Source: Cantharellus purpuraceus (Eukaryota; Basidiomycota; Agaricomycetes; Cantharellales; Hydnaceae). Taken from it: a stretch of 64,000 nt of DNA. A model generated the notes under the pieces. The model saw only the letters and a list, made by a program, of their open reading frames with translations, made no database searches and had not been told where the DNA came from. Of the stretch, positions 47,720 to 60,700 are shown one piece after another (the stretch's first letter is position 1; the number at the start of each line of letters is the position of its first letter). The translations under genes and the position numbers were made by a program. The stretch is from NCBI GenBank assembly GCA_025174535.1, contig JALBUN010000045.1, positions 1,426,001 to 1,490,000 of the forward strand. Direction: 5' to 3'.

Positions 47720-50700
47720 TCATTTTCGACCAGCCCTCTTCTTCTCTCGCGCTCTTTCTCGAGACAAAGCCTTTTGTTCTGCTCTTTCACCCTCTATCGA
47801 ACTAAACGCTTTCTTCATCCTTGCATTGTATGCCTGTGCTTCCTCCATCTGACGCTTCTGCTGTACTGTTGCCAAGAAGCGCGAGTCCTTACGAAGCTCC
47901 CGGATTGCACCCTTGCGTTCCTGCTTAACTTGGTGACGCAATTTGGCTGCTGCTGCGCGCTCGTGATCAGGATCTTGCCTCCGCATGAAAGTCGATGAGG
48001 TCGAATTGAACTTTGGGACATAGCTGGGGATGGGAATAGGCTTATGCGCCTGAAGAAGTAACGGACGACGCGATATTTCAGCGAACTTCAAAAGACGTGA
48101 CACGGTATCTTGCAAGTTTGACTTGAGTCTCTGGTAAAGAATAAATGTACTTATTCCTTTCGGAAAGTAAAAATTAAACGCACCTGTAATTCTAAAGGAA
48201 AGACAAAAGTTACACTTTGTAGAAGTTCAAGCACCGGGGTATAAAGCTCTATAAACCCGTCCAGACCCTTGTACATTTCAGCGAAATTACCCAGTAGTTG
48301 CAAAGAGGTTGCAAGGAGGGCTAGTCTGGACTGTGCTGGGCGATCGTCCAGTCCACTCAGTAAGGAGACAAGATCCGGGCGAGCATATTCGGAAGCTTTA
48401 GTTGCTTCCTCGTAGACGTTTAGTGTTGCTAAACCACTATTGCTGAAGTCGGGCATGGGAAATAATCCTGGAATTGTATCCAAGTCATGAAGGGTGTGTG
48501 GTCCTATGTGCAAGATTGCATTCAACAAGAAATTGATTGCCTCTGGAATCAACCGCTTTGATAGTTCCTCAAACTACAGGCCATGAAATCAGATTGTCAG
48601 CTTCACGTGAGCTCATTCCGCACCTGTAGAAACAATGTACACAAGAACAGACCGCTGGCGAGGTCTGCAATTGAACGTATACGCCCAAGGCCAAGATATG
48701 CTCCCATGAGAATACGTGCAGGGGAAATGACAGCATGGTTCATATCGCTGGTGGACCAGACAATGCCTACGACACGCAAAAGGCCTAACTCTGCCGCACC
48801 AGGCCAAGTCTTGGAATCAGGAGAGGTCGCACCTTTGGACAATCCTCGCAGGAGATTTTTGTGCATCAATGAAAGCTTTCCCACAAATGCCTGCGCAGAA
48901 GCAACCGGGTACAGTTGTGTCAGTGAGTATATATGCGGCGTAAGTGTCTCGATTAGAGAGAATCTCGGCGTGGACGCAGAGGCAATGTAAAGGATATGGT
49001 CAATAAGAACGCCAATAAAAGCCTTTAGGGAGGAGACAGATCAGCGGCGCTGATGCGGTAGCAGTAGGAAAGATAGTGTACCTGCAGTTTAGCAGGATTG
49101 TCCTTGTTAAAGCTCGGGTGGTGCAGAGATCTGATTCTTTGTACAACTGTCGGTACGTCACCATCAACAACATTTTCGAGAATGGAAAGGAATTCTTCAT
49201 GAGAGGTTGGGCAGGGAAACGTGAAGGGAAGATTTTCCTCTTTCGCAGGCTCCTTTCCCTTTTTACTCGTTTTTATCGATGATAGTGGAAGAGGAGCATC
49301 ATTTTCCGGATTCCCGCGATTGCTAATATCCGAACCATCGTTGTCTTCACCGCTGTCACCGTCGCTGTGTTCCTGATCTTCATCTGACGAATTGGTGGTG
49401 TCCGTCTCGTTGTCACTACTGACTCCCTGCTCATCGTCCCCATCTTCCTGCTCATGCTTGCTAGGCAAACCTGCACCGATGCCTGCCAGCACGTCGTCGT
49501 CGTTTCCGGCCACATCGTCGTCCTCCAGACTGTCTCCACGCCCCCCCCGTTTTCGCTTCCGACCCTTGCATGTCGCTTTTTCGTCCTCGCTGTCATCCTC
49601 AACGCCCATCATGCGACGAATTCTCGCTCGTTCAGCTTTCTCCAATGCTTCTTTCACCTCCAAAGCGAGTTCTTCTTCCGTCTTCGTGCGATCTTTGGGC
49701 TTTGAACGTTTGTCGAAAGTGAATTCTCGAACAAAGTGGTCGTACTCGTGATCTTGGACCACAGCAAGTGTGTCCTGTGTAGACATAGGTCGATTACGAC
49801 CAAGGGGAACGGCATTACTCCCAGTGGACGAAGGACCTTCATCGTTAAAGAGAAGACTTCGAATTGAGTCAAATTCTTGGTCGAGCTGAGTCCGTGTATT
49901 CTCATCCTCCTCTCTTTCCATTTGTCGTTGATACTATTACGATGTCAAATACTCATCCTCAAACAACGCGGTGATGAATTTACCTTATGTTCCTTGCTTT
50001 TGGCTATCACTTCAGCCATAATTTCAGCTTTAGACTTCTCTCTAGCGTGCTAAAAAGGGATTTGTGCATAAGATAGGAGCAACGTGGTGGAATACTGCAT
50101 ACCTCTTCATCATCACTTATGTCATCTTTCTCAAACCCCCCGAAGTGATTGCTTCCAACAGTCTTACCGTCAATTTGACCTTGAAAGAGTCGAATACGGA
50201 GTTCATGAAATGAAAACGAAAAACAAATTACCTGTGCGTTCCTCATTCTCGTCCATGTCCAGCCCAGCACCATCGAAATCGTCCAAAGCCGATAGGCTTT
50301 TCCCGTAGTGTGTAAGCTCATCCTCATCCTCGAGGTTGAAAGTTGCTCCTTTCGAAACTCGCTGCCTCTCACGGGTAAAACGTTCTAACATCCGTTCTTC
50401 TGGGTGGATAGTGGGATCGTTCTCTCCAAACCTACGGTCCATGACACCACCCGCATGATTCTTCTGATCGTATTCCACCAATAAAGTTTTCTTGCGCTGG
50501 TAATCCTTGAGGATCAGTTACACTAGGACAACCAAAGCGAACATGACAGACCTGCTCAATACTGGCTTGCTTGCTAATTCCAGGTCTTCCAGTGACACCC
50601 TTCAACTTTCTACCCCCAACGTCATGCTTTAAATGTGTAACCTTCACATCAAAGGGATTGAGTCGCTCGTGGATTGCACGTAGTTTCTCCGCAGCTTGGT

Positions 50701-50836
50701 CTTTGCCATTTTCTGGGGTCGTAACAGCTGCATATCGTTTGCGCTTTTTCCCAGATGTCTTCGATTGAGATTTTCGAGATAATCCAGCCTCTGTTAGAGC
50801 AGACTTTAACTGAGTGAGTTGCGAACCTTTAGCCAT
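47720..50836 (-). CDS. NOP14: nucleolar protein Nop14 (90S pre-ribosome)
   Basis: The protein begins MAKGSQLTQLKSALTEAGLS and contains NPFDVKVTHLKHDVGGRKLK, GRPGISKQASIEQRKKTLLV and GGVMDRRFGENDPTIHPEER, all diagnostic of the Nop14 family. A long acidic Asp/Glu/Ser region follows (about 49.3-49.6 kb), then FTFPCPTSHEEFLSIL, helical repeats and a basic C-terminus (LRHQVKQERKGAIRELRKD; end REKKRAGRK). Nop14 works with Emg1 and Noc4 in the small-subunit processome for 18S rRNA maturation and export. About 930 residues, with six or so short introns. It is in tandem with MEC1 and divergent from DPH1. Confidence 0.94.
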
Positions 50837-50939
50837 TAAAAGCTGTAAGTCAATCGCGTGACCAATACTCGGTCCCTTTGGATTCTAGAGTCTCACGGTA
50901 GGTCACGTGAGCACTTGTTTACGTCTTGGCTCGACGGAC
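50837..50939. promoter_or_regulatory. 103-bp divergent promoter, NOP14 / DPH1, with TCACGTGA
   Basis: The start codons of NOP14 and DPH1 are 103 bp apart and the space carries TCACGTGA at 50903-50910. This is the same palindrome as in the PEX2/LOA1 gap. An alternative, longer DPH1 start near 50907 would overlap the site. Confidence 0.6.
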
Positions 50940-52731
50940 ATGAGCCAGCAACCTGTTATCTCTAGTGCGTCGCGTCCTCGAAAGCGATTTGTGGGACGCA
51001 ATACCGCCACCCCTATGAAAGGAGGGGTTCCTGTACCGGTGGCACACCAGATCCCGCAGGAGATCCTTTCCGACCCTCAACTAAACAATGCCGTCCTTCA
51101 ATTACCTTCAAACTACTCCTTTGAAATCCATAAGACTATCCATTATATCCGAAAGAATAATGCCGAGATGGTGGCTCTTCAAATGCCTGAAGGCCTTCAG
51201 ATGTTCGCGTGCACCATTTCAGACATTATAGAGCGGTGCGCAAATATTTCAGTATCTGTTGTGAAAAGATCTCACCCTGCTAGGTCAGTTTCACAAGCGC
51301 ATTGACTGTAATAATGGGAGATGTTACATATGGTGCATGTTGTGTTGATGATTATACTGCTGTTGCGTTGGGCTGCGACTTGCTCGTACACTACGGACAC
51401 AGCTGCCTCGGTAAGCTGTATCACATAACACTTGCTGTCCATAAGTGAAACGGTTATTAGTACCAATTGACCAAACAACAATCAAAACGCTGTACATTTT
51501 TGTCGAAATTGCTATTGACTCTAAGCATGTAGCACATACGATTCGCATGAACTTCCCTGATGATCGAGAAAGGTTTCGTACAGAAGTATTGGAGGGGCAC
51601 AACGATGTGGACTTGCCGGTTGGGTGCCGAATCAATCCTCGGGGTCACCTAGCTATTCAGCCTCCAAATTCGTTCAGTCTAGGTGGCTCACACTCTTTCG
51701 TCCCCCATAAGCATCCCACTAGATTAGCTCTAGTGTCCACCATACAGTTTGTTGCGGCTCTGCAGAAGCTCAAAGATGATCTTTCCGAAGAGTTGCCAGG
51801 ACCAGCGCCACAGTTATCGACACTCATAGCTGAAACTGGTCAAAAGATCGATGATGATGCCATTACTCAGAATGGCGCGTTTTCAACTCCCGTACCCTAC
51901 TGCGGGAAGTACGAAGCCATGATACCCCGTTCAAAACCTCTCAGCCCAGGAGAAATTTTGGGCTGCACCGCACCACGACTTGGGGATGTCGACGCCATCC
52001 TGTACGTCTGGTAAATGCTTTTGTTGTTCTAATGTCAACCTTCTATGTTTGCATGTGCCACAGATATCTCGGGGATGGACGTTTTCACTTGGAATCTATC
52101 ATGATTGCCAATCCCGACATTCCTGCTTTTCGCTACGATCCGTATTCGAAAAAACTGACACATGAACGATATGACCATCGCGAGATGTCATCACAACGCG
52201 ACAAAGCTGTTCAGTTAGCACGTGCCAGCTTAAAAAATCTAGAAAGTGACCCTTCAAGTCAAAACCATGATACTCTGGCGCCTGTCTGGGGGGTGATCCT
52301 TGGGACGCTGGGCCGCCAGGGTTCGTTCAAACAGTTACAGGTGAGATGCTGTTGAACTACAGCAAGTCTATGGCATGACATTTACCTGTGTTCAGGCTAT
52401 TACACATCAACTATCCATTCACCGAACTAAAATACCTTACGTACCCATACTACTATCAGAGATTTCACCGGCCAAACTGGCTCTTTTTTCCCCCCACGTG
52501 TCTACTTTCGTGCAGACATCTTGCCCGAGACTGTCAATTGACTGGGGCTATGCATTCGATCGTCCGCTGCTGAGCCCCTATGAGGTTTCGGTAACTGTGG
52601 GTAAAAGCCGAAGTTGGATGGAGCAGGACGAGAGTCAACAAGTCACATATGCCATGGATTTTTATGCTGCAGATAGTCCATGGGCAGCTGTCCGAATCAA
52701 GGGGAAGGACGCCAGCTTTGGTTACACATAA
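50940..52731 (+). CDS. DPH1: diphthamide biosynthesis protein 1
   Basis: The protein begins [20 protein letters not shown] and contains [77 protein letters not shown] and the C-terminal [23 protein letters not shown]. The three cluster-ligand cysteines of the family lie in GACCVDD, ILGCTAP and TSCPRL, as expected for the radical [4Fe-4S] enzyme. With Dph2 it transfers the 3-amino-3-carboxypropyl group from S-adenosylmethionine to the target His of eEF2. About four introns; roughly 490-520 residues. A short extra N-terminus is possible, since an in-frame start exists at 50907. Confidence 0.93.
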
Positions 52732-52926
52732 TGTAGAACCTTCCCTACTAGTAATCATAGTTCGGGTCTGGCATTTGCGCCATTGCACATCTTTGACTTG
52801 TTTAGCCATCATTCTGTGGAAGTACATCCAAGGTCTAAGGAGGTCCACGTGAGGTATGATCCTATAGGTTTTCAACAGCGCACACGTTCTGATAGACGCT
52901 TTCTTGATCGACCATGCTCATTAGCT

Positions 52927-53448
52927 TCATTTCCTCCATTGAACGGGTAGTTTCTCTTCTATTCGACCGACATGATCGACCGGTGGTGCGCCCCACACCA
53001 ACGTTTTGTGAATAGGCTCGAACAGCCACGGGTGTCTGCTCCCTAGTGCCGCAAACACAAGACCTCTTGGGGGATTTGTCTCCAAGACAGGAGATGTTGA
53101 ATCCTGCGTCTCCTTTGATACTCCCACAGTTACGACGTTCGTAGGCAAGGACTCAGGAGTTGGAGGCGAATTATTTGATGGCGCATTCAGAGCCCTTGCC
53201 TGCTCATCTACATCGTCAAATACATCCTGCTTCACTGCGCTGATGGAGTACGCCCAAACGCCAACACCGAATGACGCTATAGCGATTCCAGTGACCATAT
53301 TGCGAAGAAAGAATGGACGCCTTGCGCGCAAGAGTGATGCTGACATGCCCTTATCCAAATAGATTGAACTTAAGCAAAAGAACAGAGGAAATTTTCTTAC
53401 ATAACCTTTTGGACGGTACGAGCTTGAAGCAGTTTTGGAGGCAGACAT
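52927..53448 (-). CDS. COA3: cytochrome c oxidase assembly factor 3
   Basis: The first exon reads MSASKTASSSYRPKGY and ends at a GTAAGA donor; the second begins GMSASLLRARRPFFLRNMVT and continues with a single transmembrane segment (TGIAIASFGVGVWAYSISAV) and KQDVFDDVDEQ. The RARRPF-N...G...VWAYSI..V+QD pattern is the COA3/CCDC56 signature. The protein sits in the mitochondrial inner membrane and regulates Cox1 translation and assembly with Mss51 and Cox14. The tail after residue 80 is longer than in yeast and Pro/Ser-rich, then has a conserved-looking end (LVFAALGSRHPWLFEPIHK). Confidence 0.85.
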   Translation of the reverse strand: MSASKTASSSYRPKGYVRKFPLFFCLSSIYLDKGMSASLLRARRPFFLRNMVTGIAIASFGVGVWAYSISAVKQDVFDDVDEQARALNAPSNNSPPTPESLPTNVVTVGVSKETQDSTSPVLETNPPRGLVFAALGSRHPWLFEPIHKTLVWGAPPVDHVGRIEEKLPVQWRK

Positions 53449-53684
53449 GATGAAACAATCAGTTCGGCGTTCTCCGAGCCGATCTCGGAAGCACCAAACT
53501 TAGTAAATGCAGTAGTAACTCCTAAAATCTGAGCACAATGGCATCCAGTTGACTATTGTATGGGATTACTAGTCACAGAAGACTAATGTCTGAGCATGAG
53601 AAAGAATCTAATCTACACTTAAATACGGACAACTATAAATGGCACCTAGTTTGACTGTCAGCAGGTCGGGGGATCCAATAAAAC

Positions 53685-56600
53685 TTATTTATTCACCTCA
53701 ACATCCTCTCCATCTTCATCGGAAACCATAACCTCCACCAGGAGGTGTCGGGTGTGTTTGGGCAGAGGCTTCTTGCTGACGAACTCCACCAATGCGCTCA
53801 TTTTCAAGGGCAATCGTTCCTCACTCTGCGGGAAGTCAGTCTTGGAAGATGATAGAAGGAGTAGCTTACCTTCTTCTTCCCAATAAACGACGACCAGAGC
53901 ATGGAGACTCCTTGAGAGACCATGGTGACCTCCAAGCCATGTTTGTCTTTGAACCATGAAACAATGTCTCGGAGTGGAGGATCATCGTTGAATTCGAAGC
54001 GGTCCCAGAGTGTCCACTCAGTGGAGCCGTACTGTTACGTAAGAACAATCAGCCCGCCATTAACGATGGAAACAAGCATCGATAAACCTTGTTCTTCTGG
54101 GCAGCGATGGGTTCTGAAAAGCCGAAGAAAGGAAGTGCAAGGTTAACAAACCCATTCTTGTAGTCCTCAAGTCTTCGCTTGTTGTCTATTATCTAGAGTG
54201 CTGTGATTAGAACATGTATAGACCAAAAGGAAAGGGTAGAAGGAACCTTGTAAAGCTCTAAACATACAAGACCTGTAACGAGAGCTGTAGTAGTGGCGAT
54301 CGCGGGTATGATTTTGCCGGCAATTTGCTTAGTGGTGTGTCGATTAGTAGGTGCAATATTGTAATTCATAGCACGAAGATTCGACGCCGCCGTGATGAAG
54401 TCAATGTGAAAATTAGTATCATCATCCTTCTCAAATTCCACAGGGGTTAGCCGGTAACCCGCGAGCGAAGATGGGGGTGGAAGAAGCTTTGCGAGTGATT
54501 CTGGGTCATCGCCATCTAAAGAATTAAACAAATTTAGAACTCGATTAGTGCGATGCAATAAAGGCTAACCTGATGCGTTCTCCGGGGGTGCTTCGCTGTC
54601 GCTGATTTGAACTTTGACCCCACTCTTTGGTGTAAAAGGAGGCACCACGACCGAGCCTGCGACCTTTCTGAAGAAGGCCGGATCTGTCTCCCCCCTTAGC
54701 CCATAGTTGTAGGCATGGAGATTGGCAGTAGCAATGACGAAGTCGAGGTGAGTAGGCTGATTGTTGTATTAGAGAGATCATGTGTGTATGCAGATATAAA
54801 CATTGCACACAACGCACGTTATTCGAATCGAACGTCAATGGGTCTGGCGCTCGCTTAGGGCCTGACCAGAACGGTTGGCCGCTGGACGTCGTCTTTCACT
54901 AGATTTCAATGTTGATTCACAAATAGGGAGAAGCAACTAACGTACCGCGTCTTTCGGCAAGCTATACAGCAATTGCTGAATAGAGTTGTTGTAATTCTCT
55001 TCGAACTGGAGACGTGCCCATAAAATGCATTCCTCGAATGTCAGCGGTTTGTAGGTGACCAAATACGAGACAATGGATTTGATCTGTTCGTTTTGATTTC
55101 CAGCATATCGGAGCGTCGTTTCAAGGAAGTTGGGTTCAGACAGATATGAATTAACTGTTTGGGCAGGTTTAATGAATATATTCTCAAAGTACTCTCTGGC
55201 CCACTGCGGAAGCGATGGTTTGGCTATAAGCAAATAACTTGGAATTTGCAAGACGCACCTGTATTGTATGCTGGATGGCATTAGGGAAATTTTTGATTGT
55301 GCAAGAAGGGGCTTCTTTCTCAGGCGGGTCTTGTGAAGAGGCGTAAGACTCAGTAAGGTATGGAATTACTACTTGTGTGTTCCCCTTTGTCCCAAGAGTC
55401 CCGGACTCAAGAAGAGGCTTTTGGTAGAACACGCAGCGCTGATCCATGTATACACCTGGACATGACATTCAACGATGGAATAAGACAAGTAGAAAGGCGT
55501 ACTTACGAGCTTTGACGTTGTCTAAAGCGTTGGTGACACCATCGATGCCTGCAAAAAAGTCCTCTCCGAAGATGTCTTGTGAGTCGAGTCAGGGAATCAG
55601 ACGCCAAAGGAGTCTACAGAACTACGCACTTTCCGTGTCAGGACCGACAGGCTCCTGCCTTGTTGTAATTTTACCTCGCAAGTCTGGATTCATCTCTGCG
55701 ACAGCATGTGCGGCTGTCTCAGCTTTGAAACAACCCAGGTCCTTCGGACGGAATAGAAACTGTCGATTCAAGTTACTTTTTTCAATCGTGTCCAGGTCCG
55801 TCACATAAATGATGCCATTCGGGCCTGCCGCGAGGCCCATCATACTCCAGTTTTTCAACATTTCGCAGCCAATAGCGCCAGCACCGACAAGAAACTGCCT
55901 GTGGTTTTGAATCTTCTCCTGGAACAACCGCCCAAAGACAGCAACCTGACCGTCATATCGCGTTCCAGAAGGTGCAGCGTCCTCGGCGGTAGGAAGTGTA
56001 GCAGGAAGAGATTCGAGAGAATCGAAGTATAAATGCTGAACCATGGGGTGGAACTTGGCCGAACATGCCTTAAGCACCTCTTGAGCAACAAAGCCACCGA
56101 TCACAGCTACAACAGGGGATAGATCGCCAGTTGCCTGAAAGGCCAATTCCCGTAAAATGTTCTCATCAAGCTCGTCTGACGTAATACCTTTAGCCAGGGA
56201 AATAATTTCCTCGGCATCCGATGCATCACGAGGGCCAGGGAAACGACCATGCTGTGATTGAAAAGCTGCTAATGCTTGGAACCCAACGTGAAGCGTGGAT
56301 GGCCGATCAAACTTCGCGAAATCCGTAATGAAGAATTCGGTAGTCTTGAGTGATTCACGGAGCGATTTCTGTAGATATAAGGATTAACACCGATCAAACT
56401 ACGTGTGAAATGTAACACTTACGAATGACAGCACTTTTGGCATTTTCACTTGGGTAAAGATTCCACCGGAAATGTAACTGCCCAGACCCCTCGTATCCCC
56501 AATGTTGAAAGTGTATGGACCTTTGACAGTAATCTTCCGGGGTTCACATCCATTCAACCCTTCCATGCCCTTGACTTCGGAAAAGGTGATAAAATCGCCA

Positions 56601-57622
56601 TCCTCAAGACCATGACGAGTTTCGTCAAGACATGTGACAAGACCGTCTTCATCCTGTGCATCAAATGAAGGTCCTGTGGCACTGCAAAAAGATGGGACAA
56701 ACAAACCTCGGCGACAGAAACGATCATACCCGTGAGAGGCTGTTCTCCAGTTGGGTCGACACAAGTGAACTTTGACCCGAAGTCATTGAACACGGTCCTG
56801 GAACATAATGAGACACCTGCAAGGAATTTCTACTATTATGACAAAACACACCCAAACAACCCGCGAGTGTCGGCAGCAATGAAGGGAATGTTATTCGAAT
56901 GTGTCCAATCGTTAATCTCAAGTTGTTTGATGAGTGGTACATCCGTGAGTACAATGACCTGCGCACCATTCATCAATGAGGTATGAGATAAAAATTAAAA
57001 TAAACTACCTGAAAACCTTTGGCGAGATCTAAAGAAATCTCTTGGCCAGGAACTCCGGGCAAATGCTTAACTGGAACGTAGGCGTTTAGCTCTGCTAGAC
57101 GAGATGCGGTGGCCTCCCCTCGAGGTCGACCAATGTCGCTTTCATGCAGGAAAAACTTGATTGTTGCTCAGTACATGTCATCATAGGTAGGCCAATCTCA
57201 CTTGAGTACCCAGATCTTGGACCCTCACGGGTTCAGGATCGAAGATCGTGACAGATTTCACTCCTGCTAGGACAATGTTCTTGGCTATGCAATTAGAAGC
57301 CGTAAATTTCCCGAGTTGTTTCTTAAGAAGTTACGATGATCCAGAGCTCACCAATCTCCACGCCCAAACCCTTCACACCGACTATCAAGACATTTGAAGC
57401 TGCCATTCGTTTCATCGCTAATGCACAGACATCTCAGCATCATACATTATGCTGTGGGAAGACAAACCCTCATGCCCAAGTACGTATCTAATGTTGATGG
57501 TTCAATCAGTTAACTTGGATAGATCGGTTGCGACACCATAACTCAACAACTCACAACTGTCGCGAATAGAGTCCTTCATCTATTTGGGCCTCATCAACGT
57601 CCATGGCGGCATTCGTGGTCAT
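53685..57622 (-). CDS. UBA1: ubiquitin-activating enzyme E1
   Basis: Many-exon gene starting [20 protein letters not shown]; after two introns it reads RQLYVLGHE then [20 protein letters not shown], the first adenylation half. The second half starts [20 protein letters not shown] with the nucleotide-binding glycines and [17 protein letters not shown]. The catalytic-cysteine segment is [17 protein letters not shown], and the C-terminal ubiquitin-fold domain ends [16 protein letters not shown]. Estimated about 1,030 residues with some 15 introns, the normal E1 length. It activates ubiquitin with ATP and passes it to E2 enzymes in nucleus and cytosol. All key residues appear intact. It is divergent from FAR11 (162 bp between starts). 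Confidence 0.95.
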
Positions 57623-57784
57623 ATTGCTTGTAGCTCTTGGTGTTCAGAAATTTGAGTGGCGAATGTTACAGTGCACAGTTGCAAACAAGTTGCAAAGGGT
57701 AGACAGACGCGCGCTAGTTACTACCACTGTAAGCACTCTCGACCTCAGGTTTTGAATAAGCAGCAAGCCTTGTGCAAAAGAACA

Positions 57785-60700
57785 ATGGAAGGTGTACCTG
57801 CGCCGGTCGGGGCATTAGACTCCATTACCCTTGGCCAACTTAGGTCTATGGTCAATTCCCAACCCAAAGCTAGGGTGCGCACTCGTAACGATATGACGCG
57901 TAACGATAATTGCATATTCATTTTCATCGCCAGCAATCATACTATGATTTTAGGTACGAGGATGAAGACACGGTGTTTAACGAGCTTGAGGAATTCTATT
58001 CCTATGTGGAGGTCTCTCAGGTTGCAGAGAACTGGAGAGTTTGGCAAGGTTCATTTCAGGGAGGTCAGGAGGCCCATCTAGAGTGGAACATACTTGTCTG
58101 ATGCTAACAATTGGTCTAGAATGGATCAAGAGCTCATTTTCATATCGAAAGGCCCACGTCGAACTCCTGCTGGAGAGCTTAGAGCATAGAGATGCTGAAG
58201 TCCGGTTCACTAATGCACGACGCTTACTATATATCTTGCAAGGTGAATAATGTTAGTCTTCAATGAATTAATCCCTAACCCCCCGCTAGGCACGTTTGCG
58301 GAAACGACATCTCCCGAGCATCAATTGCATTGGATCATCGAGAACTGCAAGGTTATTCGCGCTGCCAACGGTACTGGCATCATTGTCGAAGCAGCCAAGA
58401 TTGCCAGTTCTAAGCTTGATCTTCTTAGGTCTGCTTTGTTATAGTATTTTAATCCTAACGGTAATTGAAAGATATTCCATTTCAGTAACTTAGCGGATTC
58501 AGACATGGTACACTTCAACCTGTCCGCTGCCGAAAAACAAGAATTTGTTGAGGAAATATGCACCGAACTATCCGTATATCTCGGCATGCTGTATTTTCTC
58601 ATTGAAGTATTCAAAGGTGACGATGAATTTGGGGAAGAGCTCAGTAGGTCGTTCCTGCCCTTAGCATGTTGACCACTAGGAATTAATGGCACGATGAAGT
58701 GAGTTTGGAGCCCCCTCTGCCAATCTATCTCATCAATCTTATGGGGTCTCTCAAAGAACGGAGCGCCAAAGGCTACCCTATGAAAAAGGTTCAACTTTTC
58801 CCTGAAAGCTTGGGTAACCAGTTGACCTAGGCTTCTTTAGCTGCTTCTGGTACTATGGAAAACCATTCTAACTACTTGTGGAGGTATTCGTGAACTCGCG
58901 CGGTGCAAGAAGCTCACTCGCGAACTCTGCGGATTACTACCTGACGAGGATAATAGTCTACCCATCAAGTCGTCGCCTATCGACTTCATCACGTTTCGGC
59001 AAGAGACATTTGTCAAGTACCCTACGTTCACACCTGTTCCTGGTTCTGAACAACCTGCTGCAAAGCTGGCAGATGCATTTTCACCTATCCCAGTTCGTCC
59101 GCATTATCACCACCAAGATCACCACTCCCAAGGGTACAGTCAACCCGAAGGCTTGTCAAACGCACCATACGGTCTCTCACGCCCCCCACCTAATCATGCG
59201 CCAGGACCTCTTCCCGCGACACCCGCGCCCACGCCACCCCCATCCCCCAAGCCTAAAAAGCAACAGTATCAGACGGATCAAAGTCGTCCGTTCGTGTTCC
59301 CCTTCTCATCACGGTCATTTCTTCGCAATGGCAAACTTGTTCCTTTCGCAATTGATGAAGCCGACCGGCTCTACGAACGGCATATGCACATTGGAGGAGC
59401 GCTCTGGCAGATGGCTAAAACTCGAGAAGAGTGCATCCTAGACGAAAGTGGTTTAGACAACTTTCCCAATAGGACCGACGCTACCTTTGATACGGGCAGC
59501 CTGGCATTGTGGTCTAATGATAAGCATTATTCAGTTGTTTCCACCACAGGCGGGAACGACGAAGGGGATAAGTTCTTGGATTTGGTTTTGCTCGATCAAA
59601 AAATCGCAGAAGCAGAGTCAGCCATCAAGAAGGCTCAGGCGTCCGGTGATCGAGCAGAGCGTCGACGAGCTCTGGAACGAAAAGAAGATTTGGTGCGGCT
59701 AAAGCGAGTGGAAGCCATTTACGTGAGCAGCTTGAGCTTTTCTTACCACTATATTGACATACATGTTGCAGAGTGCAACATTGCCTGCTATGCAGGGCTT
59801 TGTTCTTGTTCTCTTGAAGCTCTTGCTTGCATCAGTGCATGCAACTACTGGGCAACCCCCTCCGTCTGCGTCATCTAACAACGGATTTCCTTTGGGGGTT
59901 AATCAAGGTGAGACGGGGTGTGCTCAGATTTCTGTGAATTTTCACACGACTTGCAGAAGCTCCACCGCCGCCGCCACCACCACCACCTAGCCCTGAAGAA
60001 CTGGATATAATGCGACATCGAGAAATCACGTCAAAAGCCGTTTCCGCCATTTTAATGCTCACTCTGCAGTGGTTCAAGGTGTCCCGTGCGTAATATAATG
60101 CTGAATCCGTACGGACTGCCACCAATTCTTCGTTTACAGATGTCATGAAATTCCATCATTTTGGACAGCTGTTACTGGACTCAAACTGCTTATTATTGAT
60201 CCTGAAGATGTTTGGTTTACAAGAAGTTGCGACCACTGTCGTTGCGAAAAACGAGTCTCCTGACCACAAGTATGTTGCCGTGACTTTCCGCTCCATTGAT
60301 CGCCTGACGATATATATGTGCAGTTTCTTTCGATACTGTTACCTGAATTTTGCAAAGAACGCCCAAGCTAGTCGCCCAGAAGATAACATGTTAAGCCCTC
60401 CTCGTCAGACTATCTCACGACAGACCACGTTGCCGAACGGACAGACCACAGAAGAGGAGATCGAGTTGCTCTCTGATTACTCATGGCGCAATTTCTTCAC
60501 TAGCATCAACTTCGTGCGAATTATGCAGAAGCTGTCTAAACACCGCTCCCACAGGATATGGCTCCTAGTGCAGTATAAGAGCTCTGTGCGTCATTCCATT
60601 TGCATGTCCCTATGGACATTCAGATTTGCGCGAGCCAGGCCATTTTGAAGCGAATGTTGAAAGTGTCACACCCCATGCTGCAACTTCATGTGTTGAAGCT

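Noticed and set aside
58621..59000. Frame breaks in the Far11 gene suggesting disruption
   Set aside because: They coincide with short introns with normal borders, and the family sequence continues on both sides.
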